DNA of 64,000 bases from Prostheceraeus crozeri. Taxonomy: Eukaryota; Platyhelminthes; Polycladida; Euryleptidae. The translations under genes and the position numbers were made by a program. The notes under the pieces are model-generated. The model saw nothing but the letters and a program-made list of their open reading frames with translations. It had not been told where the DNA came from and did no database searches. Positions 1 to 14,243 of this stretch are shown here, piece after piece (position 1 is the stretch's first letter; each line of letters begins with the position of its first letter). The stretch is taken from positions 274,002 to 338,001 of the forward strand of contig CAJQUW010008635.1 of NCBI GenBank assembly GCA_907163375.1. Reading direction: 5' to 3'.

Positions 1-118
1 ATCTGAAGTATACATGTAGAAGATGCGTACACTAATAATACTGTTTGCGTCACTGTTTAGTTTTATGATAATCTGTACCTGTTCAGTTTTACTGAATTCA
101 ATTTTAGGACGTTACGGT

Positions 119-165
119 ATATCAAAATGTGGGATATCAAAATGTGGGATATCAAAATTCGGGAT
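119..165. repeat. short tandem repeat, about 16-bp unit, three copies
   Basis: The unit GATATCAAAATGTGGG is repeated three times head to tail, the last copy ending in TTCGGG instead of TGTGGG. Seen directly. No function is suggested. Confidence 0.8.
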
Positions 166-285
166 TAGCGAAAATGAATATGAAAGCGAAGATTAAATTA
201 TCGATAATATTACATGCGACTATGATTATACTATTTATGATTATTATATTTCTTTGCGTTGAATATGCATAATCTTCGTGGTAGG

Positions 286-342
286 CCAAAAAATTTATTA
301 ATTTTTGTACCCCCCCTTTTCAAAATCCTGGATACGCCCCTG
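286..342. mobile_element. one terminus of a DNA-transposon-like repeat
   Basis: A run of C followed by TTTTCAAAATCCTGGATACG and then CCCCTG resembles the reverse complement of the CAGGGGCG-TATCCAGG ends common in invertebrate hAT-like MITEs (family knowledge from memory). No partner terminus was found upstream in the window, so the element is either truncated or continues outside it. Confidence 0.3.
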
Positions 343-3300
343 GCTATCACATGAGAAATACAAATGAAATGAGAAGAAACTCCTTTTGACTTCAATTATT
401 AAATACATTTGACTCAACGTTGTGACTTAATTTAGTTAAAATCAAAACAGCTAATTCAAAAATATACCCATTTAAAAAAAACATGAGCCATTTTTCAAAA
501 AGTCTTTGTTCCAATTGTGCAAAAAGTTTTTATGATGCATGATTTCTTTAAAGCTTTCTTTGTCCACAAGTATTTGTTCCACTATTTCCACTATTAATCT
601 GTCGTAGATTCTGAGCGTTTTATCTACGAGTGGTTTATATCTCATATCTATCTACAAAGGAAAACATGCACACAAAATAGGACAATGCTATGGAATCGAT
701 AAATAAAAGATACTTATGCGCAACTAGTGCAAAGTATCCAATCTATATAATCTATAATATATTGCATTTTAGAGGTCATGTACGCGCCTTCGGACCTCCA
801 TATTGGTCCCTATAAACCACATTGTCCCACTTTCGGGAGATAAATTATCGAAATCTACGAGCATCAAAGCTTCTTAGCCGAAGGCGAGGTGAATTCACAG
901 CAGCCTTTGATTGGAGCAGATTGGACATTTATCTCAATGAGATCATTATGGGATAAAGTTATTTTGCCATTCCATAGCTGCATTGTCTGACTTTGTAGAT
1001 ATATACACGCTTTCCAATTGCCGTAGATAGGCCTAAATATAATCTACAGTAGATTTAATGCTCAGAATGATGCAGATTAATGACATATTTCAAGGGAAGA
1101 GTGGAATGTTCCACGAAGGAGGAAATTATTTTTCTTAATGGAAAATATTAATTTGCAACCTGGTGACGACTTCTATGTTATGCGACATGCATTATAACAG
1201 ATAATGCATAGATTTCTCATGTCATTAGTTTCCATACTAACTTCGAGTCATCGATCTCAGTCATTATACCAAAATAAAGATTTAAAATATGCATTATGAA
1301 TGTTTTTTTACCATTTTCTATTATCCTTTCTTTATAACCTGATGTACACGTATATATAAATACAAGTTCTCCGCTCACTCTTATGCTTTAACAATCACGT
1401 TAACAATGTTGTGAAATATGATTGATTGAGTCGTAAACTAGTTGTTTTGAATTGTACAGGTTTTCCTTTCAGTCTCAAAGTTGAATCTGTGGAATTCTTT
1501 TATCAGTAGACCTTCTGTTGAAGGAAGGCGATCCGGAAGAAATAGCAAATTTACATTTTGTTGTGCTTTCAATTAAAATTAAATAAAATTTAAAGAATGA
1601 ATAAAAAACAAGTTTTACTCCCATTATCAGACTTCATTTTCCAAAATTCATCAAAGAAACTCTATCACTTCATCAATGATATCAGTGATGAAATGCTTGT
1701 ATGGTATATCTTGTGAAATTTTGAAGTTGAATTGCCGTCAATTACAGATGTATCGTATTTTATCGTGATCTAGGAAGTGAACTTCTAAATTCTACTCGGA
1801 CAACTTACCACGAATTGTAGATATGTCAAGGATCACTGTACTTTATATTTCTCATCGATGCTATACTTTCCAAGAGAAAATATAGTACTGCTTTCAAATG
1901 ACAAACATGCTTTAAGTCAGACAGTACCTCACTCTAATACCTTAAGAAAATAAAGCTTTTATCCTATCAAAGTATTCGAAATAAGTATTCTATCTAATAA
2001 GTTGACTTTTCATCTATAGACAATCCAAAGAGCCTATATGAGACAGGTACGCAATTACAATATTAATTGAAAGTCTGCTCTCTTTTTCGATTGAGGATGC
2101 AACTCAGAAATCCAAATGGGGCAGTAATAAAATTTGAATAGCTTACTCCTTACATCCTATAGCAACTATGCTTTGCATCCCTAATAGGCGTGTATGTTAA
2201 AGAAAAAAATGCGAGTCAGAGCCAAAGATAAACATGTTTTGACGTTCAGAACATAAAGACGTTTTGCATTCGCGAAACTGTCTTAGAAAAAAGCCCGAAA
2301 TTTTTTACCCGAGGTAAATTTGCCGCACAGGCTGTTGGCAAGTTTTTGGGGTGGCGAAACATGTCCCGCACCATATTCGAATGAAAGAAGCAAAAATTAA
2401 AATTATTTTCAGCCATTTAAAATGTGTCCTAGAAAGCGACAGAATACCTTACAATCTGTTGAATTTCTGAAATAGGGCCTACCAGCTAAACTCTTTATAA
2501 TTAAATCATTCATGATTCTTAAAATAATTTTTTGATAAAAGCATATTTTTATTCTTTTGCTTCCTTTTCTGTTTATTTTAAAACCTTGTTATTCCAGATA
2601 ACTACCAAAAAATCTTTTGGAAATGAAATAAAATAGAAATCTGCACACACGCAATGTTCCATTTATATCCGTTCAAATGACATCACAATTGCTTGACCAC
2701 ATTAGTTATACACTTGTTGATTAATGCAATTCCTACACTTCATTACCGCATGTGTATCCGTTAGATCAAGTCTGCCTCAATCTTATGCAATGGTAATATC
2801 CTTCATAAGCTATTGTGCAACATGACTTTATCTGAACATGTAAGTAGACTATTCCGCAATGTTATGCATCGAAGTAATAGTGGAACTTCCGATTTATTAG
2901 TAATTTTTAGATGCGATTGCGTCGGTCTTACAGTTTAATCGGTTATTTGATTTTCCCAGTGCGGGTACGAATTTCAAGTTAGTAGTTCACCTAGCTAACC
3001 AAAATTTGTTTTCAAATTCTCTCATTTGAAAGTCAAATTTATGATTTTCAAATGCATCACACCATTGAAAAATCGGATGATCGAGCTTAACCGCTAAAAG
3101 TCATTTGATAAACTTCTACTAAATGCATTGCTCTGCTGTGTAGTAGACCATGGTTAAATTGCAATTTGGAAGCACCATATTCGGTCAATCTACACTCAAC
3201 AATGTGATTGCATCATCACCGCTGTTCTACAATAAATATCGGCCTATATGTTTCGACCAACTTTTGTATTGCGTTAATACAGCAATGCAATCAGAGACAT

Positions 3301-3420
3301 GCATCACATCAAGTGTATCAGCAGAGCTGTCAACAATTGAAACAAGCCTGAGCGTCAAGTGGAGCAAGGTGTGTAATTTGTTCGGTATCCTCTTCGCTTA
3401 CAAGGTGTGTCGCAAATAGT
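343..3420. other. AT-rich stretch with no recognised gene
   Basis: Stop codons are dense on both strands. The longest open frame (3150-3419, 89 codons) has no recognisable domain, and no splice-bounded coding block was seen. It is best read as upstream flank of the candidate promoter near 3.4 kb. Confidence 0.5.
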
Positions 3421-3946
3421 CAGTGTTTGCGCGCGCTAGCGTTGGTTTTCTGAGCGTGCGTATAGCGTGCGTGTACCGTTCTTTCGTTCCGTTTGCCTCA
3501 ACTAGCGACGGGCAATCATGAGGGGGAACGCATATTCCGGCAATAGTGCGCAACACCGATGACGCTGTCATGATTGCATCAGACTTTTATTGGATATTAT
3601 ACTATTCTTCAGAGTTTTGTGACTGTTTCTAGCCAATCTCAACGAATGAATCGAGTATGATACTTGGTAGTATTACCTTATTTCTTTAGAGCCACGACAG
3701 CCACCAGCACAGATCTTACAGTACTTGTCTAAAATATCTAAAAGCTTAGACTGTCACAGCAAGGTTGTCGAGTGGTAGCTATTGCACAATCTTGTACAAG
3801 ATTGGACAAACGTCGAGTTACGCGTGGGACGTCCGTTGTTACCGCCGGGTTTGTTGCGCCAGTGGTCGATCATAATTCGGCATAATCCTGCGAGCTCCAG
3901 CACGTCATAGCTATAGTTTAGTTAAAGCTAGTGGACGGAGGTAAGT
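3421..3946 (+). promoter_or_regulatory. candidate promoter and 5' non-coding exon of the bZIP gene
   Basis: This block is clearly richer in G, C and CpG than its surroundings (for example TGCGCGCGCTAGCG near 3428). It ends in a near-consensus splice donor, GGACGGAG/GTAAGT, with the junction after 3940. It has no long open frame but several upstream ATGs. The next convincing plus-strand acceptor before a start codon is at 17511-17513, just before the bZIP ORF, so I infer a transcription start and untranslated first exon here joined over about 13.6 kb. The link is inference; it could be the first exon of another transcript. Confidence 0.35.
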
Positions 3947-6900
3947 CAGATTACACATTCAGACTAGTGTAACCCATCTCTCGCTATTTGTTTGTTTGTA
4001 AGGTTACGTACAGTTATAATGCTCTGAATTTGATTGTAGTGTCATCCTTACACAATCCATGCATTACCTCAATATCACACAATATTACGAGATAATAACC
4101 TCTAAGAACTGACCATGTAATATAAGCTAATGATCTATATATAAATCAACACCTTCAGGATTGAATAACGAATGCAACATAGAGGAAATATGCTGTTGAA
4201 TTCTTTTGTTGGCATAATTCTGTTTTCAAAATCGATATCAATAATTTGATTCAATAAGGGAAACGAAACATTTAAATGATTTGGTAGATTTACAGTTAGA
4301 ATCTAAGAATTTGTTCTGTATTGCTCCATATTACATAAGAGTTTCTCCTGTGACAAATGTTACGTATCAGCATTTAGGTGGGATAGTTACGATATCAGGG
4401 TATGTGCAGATAGCCTATATAGTTGAAATTGAGTAACGTAGAATGATTCCTGCTTTTCAATGCTTATCACGTAACACGGACTTTTCGCTGTTATTGAGTG
4501 ATTGTCATATTTGAGCCTTAGGGCCAAAGGTCGCTACTTCATCCTATCATCCACTTCTGCTCGGGGAAAAACGGGAAATTATTGAACAGCTTCGACTGAC
4601 ATTCGAGACACGGACGTTGAATTGCGTCATAGCAGCACACCCGCAGCTCTTGATTAGGGCAGCCTGACTTTCGTTGAATTTATTCAGTTTGCGGCGTTCA
4701 CAGGCAGATTTCAGTGAAGTGAATATATCTCGGAAGTTCCTGAACTGTTCGTCCTCAACCATATCAGTCATCCATTACTGTTCTAGACCATCAGTTTCTT
4801 GTGATTTTTTTCTTTAACCTGCGATAACCATCAGAAGACAATACTTTAAAATGATGGATATTCATACCAATGTCAGTTGTATGTAAGTACAAATGATAAG
4901 TAATATTTTCAAATGCAAGTCAATGTACCCAACTGATAAGTTGCATAGAGAATTGAGATTTCTGCTGAGGGTTAGCTCATTCAATATTCAAAATGATCGT
5001 TCTTACACTGAGTTTATTAATTTTTTTCAGAGACTACTTCCAGCCAAAAAGAAATAGAAAAAAGATCAAAAAGCAAAATTATCATCAGAGTAGGATGGTA
5101 ACTGCAGACAGAAATGATCTTAGTTGACATCAAGAAGTTTACATCAATTATTCTAAAGGTTATCTAAATTTCAACTGATTTCTGCCACAAATTAGTAGGC
5201 GATAAATGTCTCATTGTGGTTCATAATTAGGCCTATATCCACTTCACAACTATGGTTGAACACCAAATTATAGCGAGACATTGCTTTTTGCATGATCGCT
5301 TTTTTGAATTTTGGTTGCAGCCTACGTGAGAAATTTATTATTTCCTTGCCGACAAAATTGACGATGTGATAGACTGAAAACCTTACTGAGATGAACATTC
5401 TATTCAAATATATATCGTTATGTTATCTGCATGTAGTTTTACCAATGGACTGATAATTTCAATCAGATATCGTGCATAGTATACATGACGTATTAACCCT
5501 TGGATGCATTTGAAAAACCAGTAGGCATTCTTCTAGTTTTTAGGCTCAGGCAACAACGACAAATTTATAATAAAATATATTTACTTGAATTCCAAACTCC
5601 GAGTGATTTTCAGGATTTTAAACTACGGTCGAGCTCAGAATGTCTTTTTTAGACCTTAGGAGTCAGTCAGTCAGACGCTTTCGACTGGCGTCCAGCTTGG
5701 ATTGCGGCAAATTTTCAATTAAACAATTACGAAATTTTTGCTTCATTTTGTCGGCTTTGAAGCTGGAATTTTGCATATATATTGAAATGCTATTTTTTTT
5801 ATTTTTTTTTGTTTGTAATGATCGGAATTACATAAAATATACAGAACATAGAAAATATACTTAAAATTGTAATTGGGAACTTGAAAATTATGAATTAATT
5901 TGCAAGCTTTCGACAGTTAAGTTGCTGAAATTGGGCGAGCAAAATTTTTAAAATTTCTTTATCTTCCCGCTGAGAGTTGGAAATTTCACAATCATGTGAC
6001 ACAAGATGTCGATTAAATTCTGCTCATTCGATTCTGATTTATGTAATGTGTATTTAAGACAGAACTGTTTTCCTGTCACTGTGAGCTCCTTAAAAATATT
6101 TGAGTTAAGACATAGTACATTTTAATGCTGCAACTGAAAGGAGCTATAACCCATTTTAGACGAAATGTTGATACATGCGCGATATTACTTTTTTAGTTCA
6201 GGATGATGCTGTGACATTTTAATAAATGGTCCTTCTATGCGCAACCTAGAATTATATAGCGTATGGCCAATTTTTGAGATTATGTTTATGGACACTATTA
6301 TCAAAATTCAAAGAATCTTCTGAAGGTTGATGCCTTATTTGATGAATTCGAAATCACAGATAATCGAAAACAAAAGTGAACACATCACATGTTGACAGCT
6401 GACACTTTATCAGAAAACTGAATAGCGATATCAAATACATTATTATAGACCTATCAACTCAGAATAGAAAAAATTAATTCATTTTTGCTGTATTCATTTC
6501 AATTTATTTTATTCAGCGTATTTTATTATTCTGTGCCGATTTGTCTGATTCATTAAGGTGCTAGTTTTATACCCTTACTTAATACATCCTGATACAAAGT
6601 TTTGTCATTTCTCCATGCACACTTAGAAATCACAAGAATTTTGTTGAAATTTACACGAGATGTCATGTGAGTCTATGGGTGCAACAGATTAAAACATTAA
6701 TACCAGAAGTCATGGAATTACTAGGTGCAAATTGGCAATATTTAAACATATATTCGATTTTGTCAAAAAATATTGCCACATGTAATTTAGCGAGGCGCAA
6801 ATAAAGCCACCGTGTATTGATAGTGAGGTCCATAAACTAGATTTATTGGTGTAAAATCCAATTTTTGCTGTCGTTGAATCTGAAATCAACTGTAATGTAA

Positions 6901-8465
6901 TTAATCAGTGGTCAGAAATGGAAAGTGCGAATGAAGGGACCGAAAAAGATAATCTGAAGGACATGGAAAATAGCAAGGGAGTTTGTGTATCATTTTTTTA
7001 ATTTGATATGCGCTTGACAGGTGAAATGGTGAAGCATAGGGTGATTACCACAAAATCAAGTCGATATTAATTGTAAAATATTTTTGAATGCTTATCGACT
7101 ATCTAATGTTTGCATCAGTTTTTCATCAAGTTTTTATCAAAGCGCCCTAAGCTCCTTTGGAAGTTAGCTTTGTGAAATGCTAACAATGGAAAACAACAAG
7201 CAAACAGACAAATTTTTTGAACAACAGGTTCTTTAAATCAGGGAATTTCAAAAATTAATAGCAATTGATTTTGGCTATGATTAAGGCAATTAATTAGTAG
7301 AAATTGCAGCAGGAAGCAATCAAATAATTGCAATTATTCGATGAAAGCAATTAATGAAGTGCAATTATCCATCGTCACCCTTTTTATTTACTAATTTTTG
7401 ATTTTGAACATTTTACTTTGGCGTTTCACTTTAACGAATATAACTACATGTAAATACTGGTAGTTTTTGCATACTTAAGTTCATAGATCATAATTACAGT
7501 AAAAATTAATGATTGAAACAAGTGACGGAATAATCACACGTCCACAAAAGAGAACTACATTAATCAAGAATTGCCGTATTATTAGAGATGCTAAACAAGT
7601 TATGCACCAAATTGTTTCTGATCAGAATCCTGAAAGTTATAGTTTCTTAATATGTTGTGCTTAGTAAGCTTAGTATTTACATAAATCAGTGAAGGTGCAA
7701 TGTTTGTCTTGCGATGTAAAGTAGTGACGGCATTGCAAGTAGAGCAGCCAATGAAGCGCTTTTTCGATAACAAATCAATCAGTCAATTGTAATTTTTCGA
7801 AAGCAGCAATCAATTCATTTTGACTTTTTTGATTCTGCTAATTCGACTAATTCTGCTCTTTTTTGATAAAGTATACTTTTCTCCGTAGGAAGATACTTCG
7901 ATAGTTTAGGACACATGCAGTCACGTGTAATCAATCTCTTATTACTTAACTGCAAGCATGATAAAATATTCAAGAAGAAATATCAGAAATTGTGATTTTC
8001 TGGTGACAGATCTTTTGTCATCCGTGTAATTTGAGAAGTTCATTTTGACGAAATATATTCGGTGATTTTCGGCGCATGACTTCTTTGAAATTAAATTCAG
8101 ATTCATTTGAACATAAGTCGGCAGATTGATGAATTTTCTTCGTTTGTTTGTATTTCAGATTTTTACACTTAAATTTCAATTGTGCGACTTAAAACTAGCA
8201 TCGACGTTCGCATCAGCTGTTCGAAACAAATTTTCTGTGCAGATTTCTAGAAAAAGATTTGGGCCTTGCACAGACACATTTTTGTCATTGGGACTTAAAG
8301 CGGTCATTTTCACCACTGTGTATTTTCAACAGCCATTGCTCATCTTAACTTGTTAAGTACTAGATAGATTTATTTCTAAGTTAGGTTTATTTTTTTATTA
8401 TTTTTATTATTTTTTTAGATGTACTAAGTTAGATCTATTTCCTGCTGAAGTGGACATCAACGATA
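3947..8465 (+). other. AT-rich non-coding sequence, probable intron
   Basis: No ORF with a recognisable domain, no RNA gene and no complete transposon was seen. It contains T-rich homopolymers near 5791-5810 and AATTGCAATTA-like words around 7250-7380. If the candidate first exon belongs to the bZIP gene, this is the start of its long intron. Confidence 0.4.
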
Positions 8466-8553
8466 TTGTCTTTATGTTGACGGAGGGAAAACCACGGTTC
8501 GACGATGATACGACATTGTTGAACTGTGGTTTTCCCTCCGTCAACTTAGACAA
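8466..8553. repeat. near-perfect 33-35 bp hairpin, 20-nt loop
   Basis: The arms 8466-8500 and 8521-8553 are inverted copies. The core GTTGACGGAGGGAAAACCAC pairs with its complement apart from one G/A difference, and the flanks TTGTCT/AGACAA also pair. The total of about 88 nt is the size of a small-RNA precursor, but a miniature fold-back transposon gives the same picture. The GC content of the stem stands out from its AT-rich surroundings. Confidence 0.75.
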
Positions 8554-10540
8554 AGCAAACAGAAGCCACGTGTTCAATCTTTAAAGAAATCAGCGACATG
8601 TGCAAATCATTCGATGTCTATTTCCAACATGGTCGTCGCCAGGATTTTTCGATGGAAAGGCCAGTCTCGATAAAATTATCTCATGACAAATGTATTTTGT
8701 CCGTCATTTTCTTTCTCATGTTTCCTAGCATTCAAACAGACGTTTAACAGAAGATTTTTTAGTCCCTGGCTCCATGTTGATAAACAAGATGTCAGCGACG
8801 TATAGTTAATATGTCATTGCTCATCAGAAGCGCAAGGTAAAGGGCAATGAGTTGTAAAAAGAGAAATGCAACAAAATCCAATGGAAACATAACATGATCA
8901 AACGTCTAAATGTATCTGAGATCGATATCTTCCGTTTAGTCATGGAGATATGCAATCCGTGATTTGACGAAACATAATATTCTTGAATGCATTCATGCTG
9001 AATTTCCAACAGTTTCCATCTTCTCAACGTGAAATGGGAGACGCGTAAAATGATGCATTAAATAAGTGCTTCAAGTCTAGTAATTTATTTATACGGTATA
9101 TAATGTTGCATAGGGGCTGCATTATATTGTTATAATATTATAATTTTGGCAATTTGTCAATATAAGAGATACTTTTGACTAGTCACACGTAATTAGCTGC
9201 CGTGAATAAGGATTGTCTATCTATTCTATCTTTCACAATTGCCATCAAGGATCTGCAATGATAAAATGATATCATGAAAAATTTTTGTTCCATTATATTT
9301 TCTTATCATAAATTATTCGCATTTTGCATAGGAGCACTTGGATAGTTAAGATTCTGGATAATAAAGACCGCCGTTTTCTGGGATTAGCACTACATGTATG
9401 TAACGTTGAACTCATTAATAGCTGTCTTGATGTTTTTGAAATCTGGACTGTAATCTAAATATTTTTAATCTGTTTTCGTACTTAAAATACTGTTGGCCCA
9501 ACCAACTGCATACTGTAGGCACATTTGTAATTCGAGTGTATAAAGCTTAAATCATAACTTGCGAATCAATCAAGACGAATCAAATCAACACTGAAAATAT
9601 TGATTTTACAATATTTTCAGTGGATGTGCATTTATTTAGTAAATGGAGATCGATGAGTATTTAATAAATGCATGCGTGTTAGATTCCCGATACAAAATGC
9701 ACTCAACGTTACTTTAACCGATAGTGTGTCGTACATGTGCATGCACATACAACGCGACTTCTTTTGTCTTCTTCTCATTCTCATAATTGACTCAGAACTC
9801 ATCTGATACAGCTTTTCGTTTCATATTGCGAATATGTGTGTTCAATGAAGAGATGATGTGTCTTCGAAATAGGCCAATCTATAGCTGCATATGATTTTTT
9901 CTAAATCCTTCTTCAAGGCCGTAACGGCGAACCGCACTGCTTTAAGCATTCGTACTTTTCTAGTGACATTGTTGTAATCCTGTTGAAATCTGAATGTCGA
10001 TTTTATTACTTCATTTCAACCGTGATTTTGACTTTTATGACGGTGGGTGGGCTCTACTTTTGCTCAAAGCTATTGAGCTATGAAGGCACCTGGTTTCAGC
10101 CATGTGTCAGAGATTCACGGTCAAAAGAAATCTAATTCTACTACAATTGCTGTTTTTACATAACAGTTACCCGCACTTTTATCGCAGGCATGAGTATGAG
10201 AAGTATTTCGACTTGTGTGTCATTCTTAAGTCTGTAAGTGTTACCTAATATGTTAGTCAAACATTGGAAGTATACTCAAAGGGCTTTCATTACACATAAT
10301 TAGCATTGTATTATCACAGTCAGTCTTACGAAGTTCATTCTTCAATGAGAAAAATGAATAACTTGGACCTGAAGTTTCACGACAAAGGACTCTTGCAAGT
10401 TTGATAAGTATGTGCATTGAATTTAATGCGATTTTATGTTTTAAATTATTTTTTTGTGCTCAACTCAGTTTTTTTAGAAATTTAGAAATAAATTTGGAAA
10501 TTTCTATTTTAAATTTAAACATCATGCATGATGACCGATC
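8554..10540 (+). other. AT-rich non-coding sequence, probable intron, with one small hairpin
   Basis: No gene was seen. The only notable structure is a perfect 14-bp hairpin at 9589-9602/9609-9622 (CACTGAAAATATTG and its complement, 6-nt loop). Confidence 0.4.
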
Positions 10541-10870
10541 ATGGTTTTTGATTTGATGCGGAATCAGTTGAATCATCATAAAGTTTGCTTGAAGACAATC
10601 CATGTTGTCCGAACTCCCGGGAAGGTCTCGAAGTGGAAAGCACATCTAAAGCAAACAGCGACGGGCCTTCGGGGGATAGTATAGTGAGGCTATTATACTC
10701 TTTTAGGATTTACTATCGACCGCAGAAGGCGTAGGACACCAAAGGCCCTTCGCTGTTTGGTTCAGAAATGGTATTGTGCCACTTTGTTACCTGAAATTTT
10801 CTTTCCCTGGAGTTCGGGCAACATGAATTGTCTTAATGCAAACTTTAGATTATCTCAATGCCTGGTCTAT
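10541..10870. repeat. long imperfect palindrome (fold-back element)
   Basis: The sequence from about 10545 to 10670 is a diverged inverted copy of about 10741-10865. The best-matched inner part is AACAGCGACGGGCCTT against AAGGCCCTTCGCTGTT. An outer block matching GGGAGTTCGG-CAACATG and TTGTCTT-A-GCAAACTTTA occurs on both sides in opposite orientation. The two arms have drifted, so this is an old fold-back insertion. A 61-codon minus-strand frame here is just one arm and is not called. Confidence 0.65.
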
Positions 10871-13800
10871 TGTGTGAATGATCAAAAAGAAAATATTTTC
10901 AGCCATTGGGCAGGTTATAATGCTAGTATGTGAGTTATTCTGCAATGGGGGACAGATTTAAATATTGTAAAACGGCGTAAAAAGGTCGTAAAAACGTCAT
11001 GATCCAATCAACTCGACTATCGAGCTGTATCATGCAGCAACACTGAGATCTGTGATCGGTAATGATATCATTTTAAGAATTTTATAAAATGATATAAAAT
11101 GATATCGTTTCATCATCGCCGATCTTTGACTGAGATCCTCTCTGGTTGATGCAATTAAGGGATAGAAGAAGTGCCCTTTATTTCACATAAGCATAAAAGC
11201 AACATTCTTCAACAACAATGAAAGCTTTTTGTAACGCAATGAGAATTTTCCACTGAAGAGAAATGTAAATTATTCGTTTAATTAATGAGGGACTTTAATG
11301 GATTACTCTGCTCCATTGGTGAGACAATCTGTATTGTCTGACCTATTGAGAAAAGTACTAGCAATCATTTTTTATGAGGGCCAATCATGTTTCATGTTTG
11401 TAGTGAATTGTGTTGCATAACTTCGGACATTGATTTCATTTTATATTGTCATTATTTTCTCACATCAGAGAAATAATGTTCCTATCAGACAAGTATGTGG
11501 GTGCCTTCACCATTTCAGAATCAATGGTGGTGTTAAGTTTAAGACCTAGCGCCATCATAACGTTAAAATCAGTATTCAGTACGTCATGAATATGTATCAT
11601 GTGCATAAAGGTCTTAATACGTATTGTATTGAAGGACCTATAGTTCAGTCCAGATCAAGCTAACTCTACGGCTCATGTAAACGGATTCCGCGATTCTTAT
11701 TGGCAAACTCAGAATTTTTACACTGCTAAAATCTTTATCACCCGATGCATTGATTTTGTAATTTTCAATTGAAAATCCTCTTTAATCCTAACTTAGGCAT
11801 GATGTTAAAAAAACACCGATGCATATAAGACCACGTATAAATATTGGAATCAGTATTTTATCCAGGAATCCATAGCAATTTAGCAAGTGATAGCATCAGG
11901 CATTGGTATTCATTGACCAAGATAAAGATCACTGGCATATATTCTTCGACTTCATGAGGCACATACCCTCAAAATTTCGTGACCTACATTTCAAAAGAAA
12001 AAAATCCAACAGTAGTGGGACAGCTCTATTGATTGAAGCCTGCACTTGATAGTTTGATATTCATGCAGAATTTTGCATCTTTTGTCTATTTATGTGGCCT
12101 GAAGACAGAGTAATTTATCCGATCTGAAGAATTGCTAATGCTTTGATGGATAATCACGATAAAAGCATGACTTATTAATTCACACCATATGGCATTTGTG
12201 GTCATTTCATGAGATGAAAGGGCAATGCATTTAGGAATGTTCTCTGATGTTTCATAGAAACCTTTGTTAGTTGCATCGACTTGTTGAGTCGTGTTGCCAA
12301 ATCGATTCAGTTCAGAGTCAAATATACTTCGAGCGCTGATGCGGTGATAAAATTGATCGGTAGAATGTGATCGAATCGAAATTCGATCTTAAAACATCGT
12401 GTTCAAAGTTTGATGCTTTGTGATCGATGTTTTCGACTCACGATGCACCGGTATGCGAACACGCGAGACTCAGAAATCATCCTTTTATGTGAAATGAGCA
12501 TTTTTAACGAATTAGTCAAACAGTGACAGATTCACTGTAGAATTTTGTAGTCGATTATCGCTCACTCCCTGCTTGAGTGAACCCGGATAATAAATTCTTA
12601 AACCGACGAGGGCTTATTAAGTTAGACAGCATTGAAAATAAAGATTAATAATTATTATTGGTTTTAATTATTAATGGTTTTTATTTTCAATTTTGTCCAC
12701 GGGTATTGTTGACTCTGAAATAATCAAGTAGACAACATGATGTGCTGTATATGAAGTCTTTCTGTGGATGAAGTAATATAATTTTAAAGATGCAAGTATA
12801 CATTGTAATTCATTGCTGCATATTACAGAAGAAGTGTAATCCACGCAGAGAAAATTCTGGATGCGTATCAGACATTTTTTTAACTGCTTTTTTTCTCATA
12901 ACATATTTTGCATCATGAATTTCTAAAAAATCTAGCTTATCTTGTCAGACAGATGCAACATCACGCAACATCACGCAGCTGAAGTTGGAGTAATCATTTT
13001 ATTTTTAAACTCCTTGAACCAATCGTTATTTCCAACCACACGAAGCGGGATTTCTTCTTTCCTGTCTTGGCAAAATTGCTGTTTCTATGGAGTTGAGATG
13101 ACGCTCTTGATAGAATATCAACACATTATGTGAAATATATTCATAGAAAGCAGAATTTAAAGAGTGAGAATATTCAGAATCACGCATGATGGGAAATGTC
13201 CACCGCGCGAAAGCATAATTTCTGCAATCAATAATTGTACTGGGAGAATTTGCTATAGCGCTCTTATTTCGTCGTTGCCATGATGCCACAGATATTTCCC
13301 GCAATTGCTGTTTTCTGTTTCAAAATAACCTATCAAGCGCTTTGGGGACATTTTCAGAGTGAAACTATTGGTTTGGGGTTTTCCTCACGAAACAAAAACA
13401 ATAATTTTTACAAGAAGCGCTTCTCGACGTTCAAAATTGAGGAAATGCTAGGAATTCAAATGTTAGAAGATGAAGAATGCCAGATGTAATGACACTAACA
13501 TTAGGCCTACATGCACATGTAATGATAATTATCAGAGTACGACCGATCTTTGCCAACAAGACTGACCGCGAAACTTATCCACAAATGAAAATTAAGCACT
13601 ACGTTCTCTTACTTTTCTTCTGTGATCTATAATGATAGGATCAGGTAAATGGAAGCTATTCTAATGGGCCTTTAGCTTGTATCACTTTATTGATAACTCA
13701 ATACAAGCCAAGAGGTGATTAATGTATGATTGTGAGTGTTATTGAGTCTTAAGTACAAATATACGTTAATTATTAGTTTTGCAACAGCTGAAGCAGACAT

Positions 13801-13889
13801 TGACCGTCAGATTTGGAGAAGATCCATAAGGAGAAGCAGACGGACTCAAAAAGCGGAAGCAAAAGTAGAAAGTAAAATAAGCTAATGAT
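10871..13889 (+). other. AT-rich non-coding sequence with small inverted repeats
   Basis: No gene was recognised. Two weak hairpins are present: around 11053-11126 (GATCGGTAATGATATCATTTTA against TAAAATGATATCGTTT...CCGATC) and at 12631-12691 (ATTGAAAATAAAGATTAATA against its near complement). Small open frames at 12942-13489 have no domain signature. Confidence 0.4.
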
Positions 13890-14075
13890 TAGGGTAAACT
13901 CGGTTAATTCGGAGGTATTTTTGCTAAAAAGCAATTTTTCTCAGCTGAACTATATCTAATCTCGCTAAATTTACGTCTAGGGGTATATGAGGGAACCTTG
14001 AATGACTCCAGCACACCAAATTTCTTTTTACAATTATCATTTTCTAGAGTCAGTAAGTAGACGAAATGATTAACA

Positions 14076-14138
14076 ACTCGGCTAATGTGGCGGTATACTC
14101 GGGTAATTCGGAGGTATACTCGGCTAATTCGGTGGTAA
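14076..14138. repeat. three subterminal copies of the 21-bp TIR unit
   Basis: Three head-to-tail units at 14076-14096, 14097-14117 and 14118-14138 share ACTCGG-TAAT-CGG-GGTA with the terminal repeat. Iterated terminal words of this type are usually transposase binding sites. That role is inferred here. Confidence 0.8.
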
Positions 14139-14243
14139 TATCTAATAGTGTATCTAATGATGTATAAACATTTAGCTAGGTGTTTTTGCCTAGGTTGCCT
14201 GTTAGTTCTCACTTCTAATGTATTGTTCTAAATGTTGGTGCTG

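Noticed and set aside
3150..3419. 89-codon ORF as a gene
   Set aside because: There is no domain, no splice support and average AT-rich composition.
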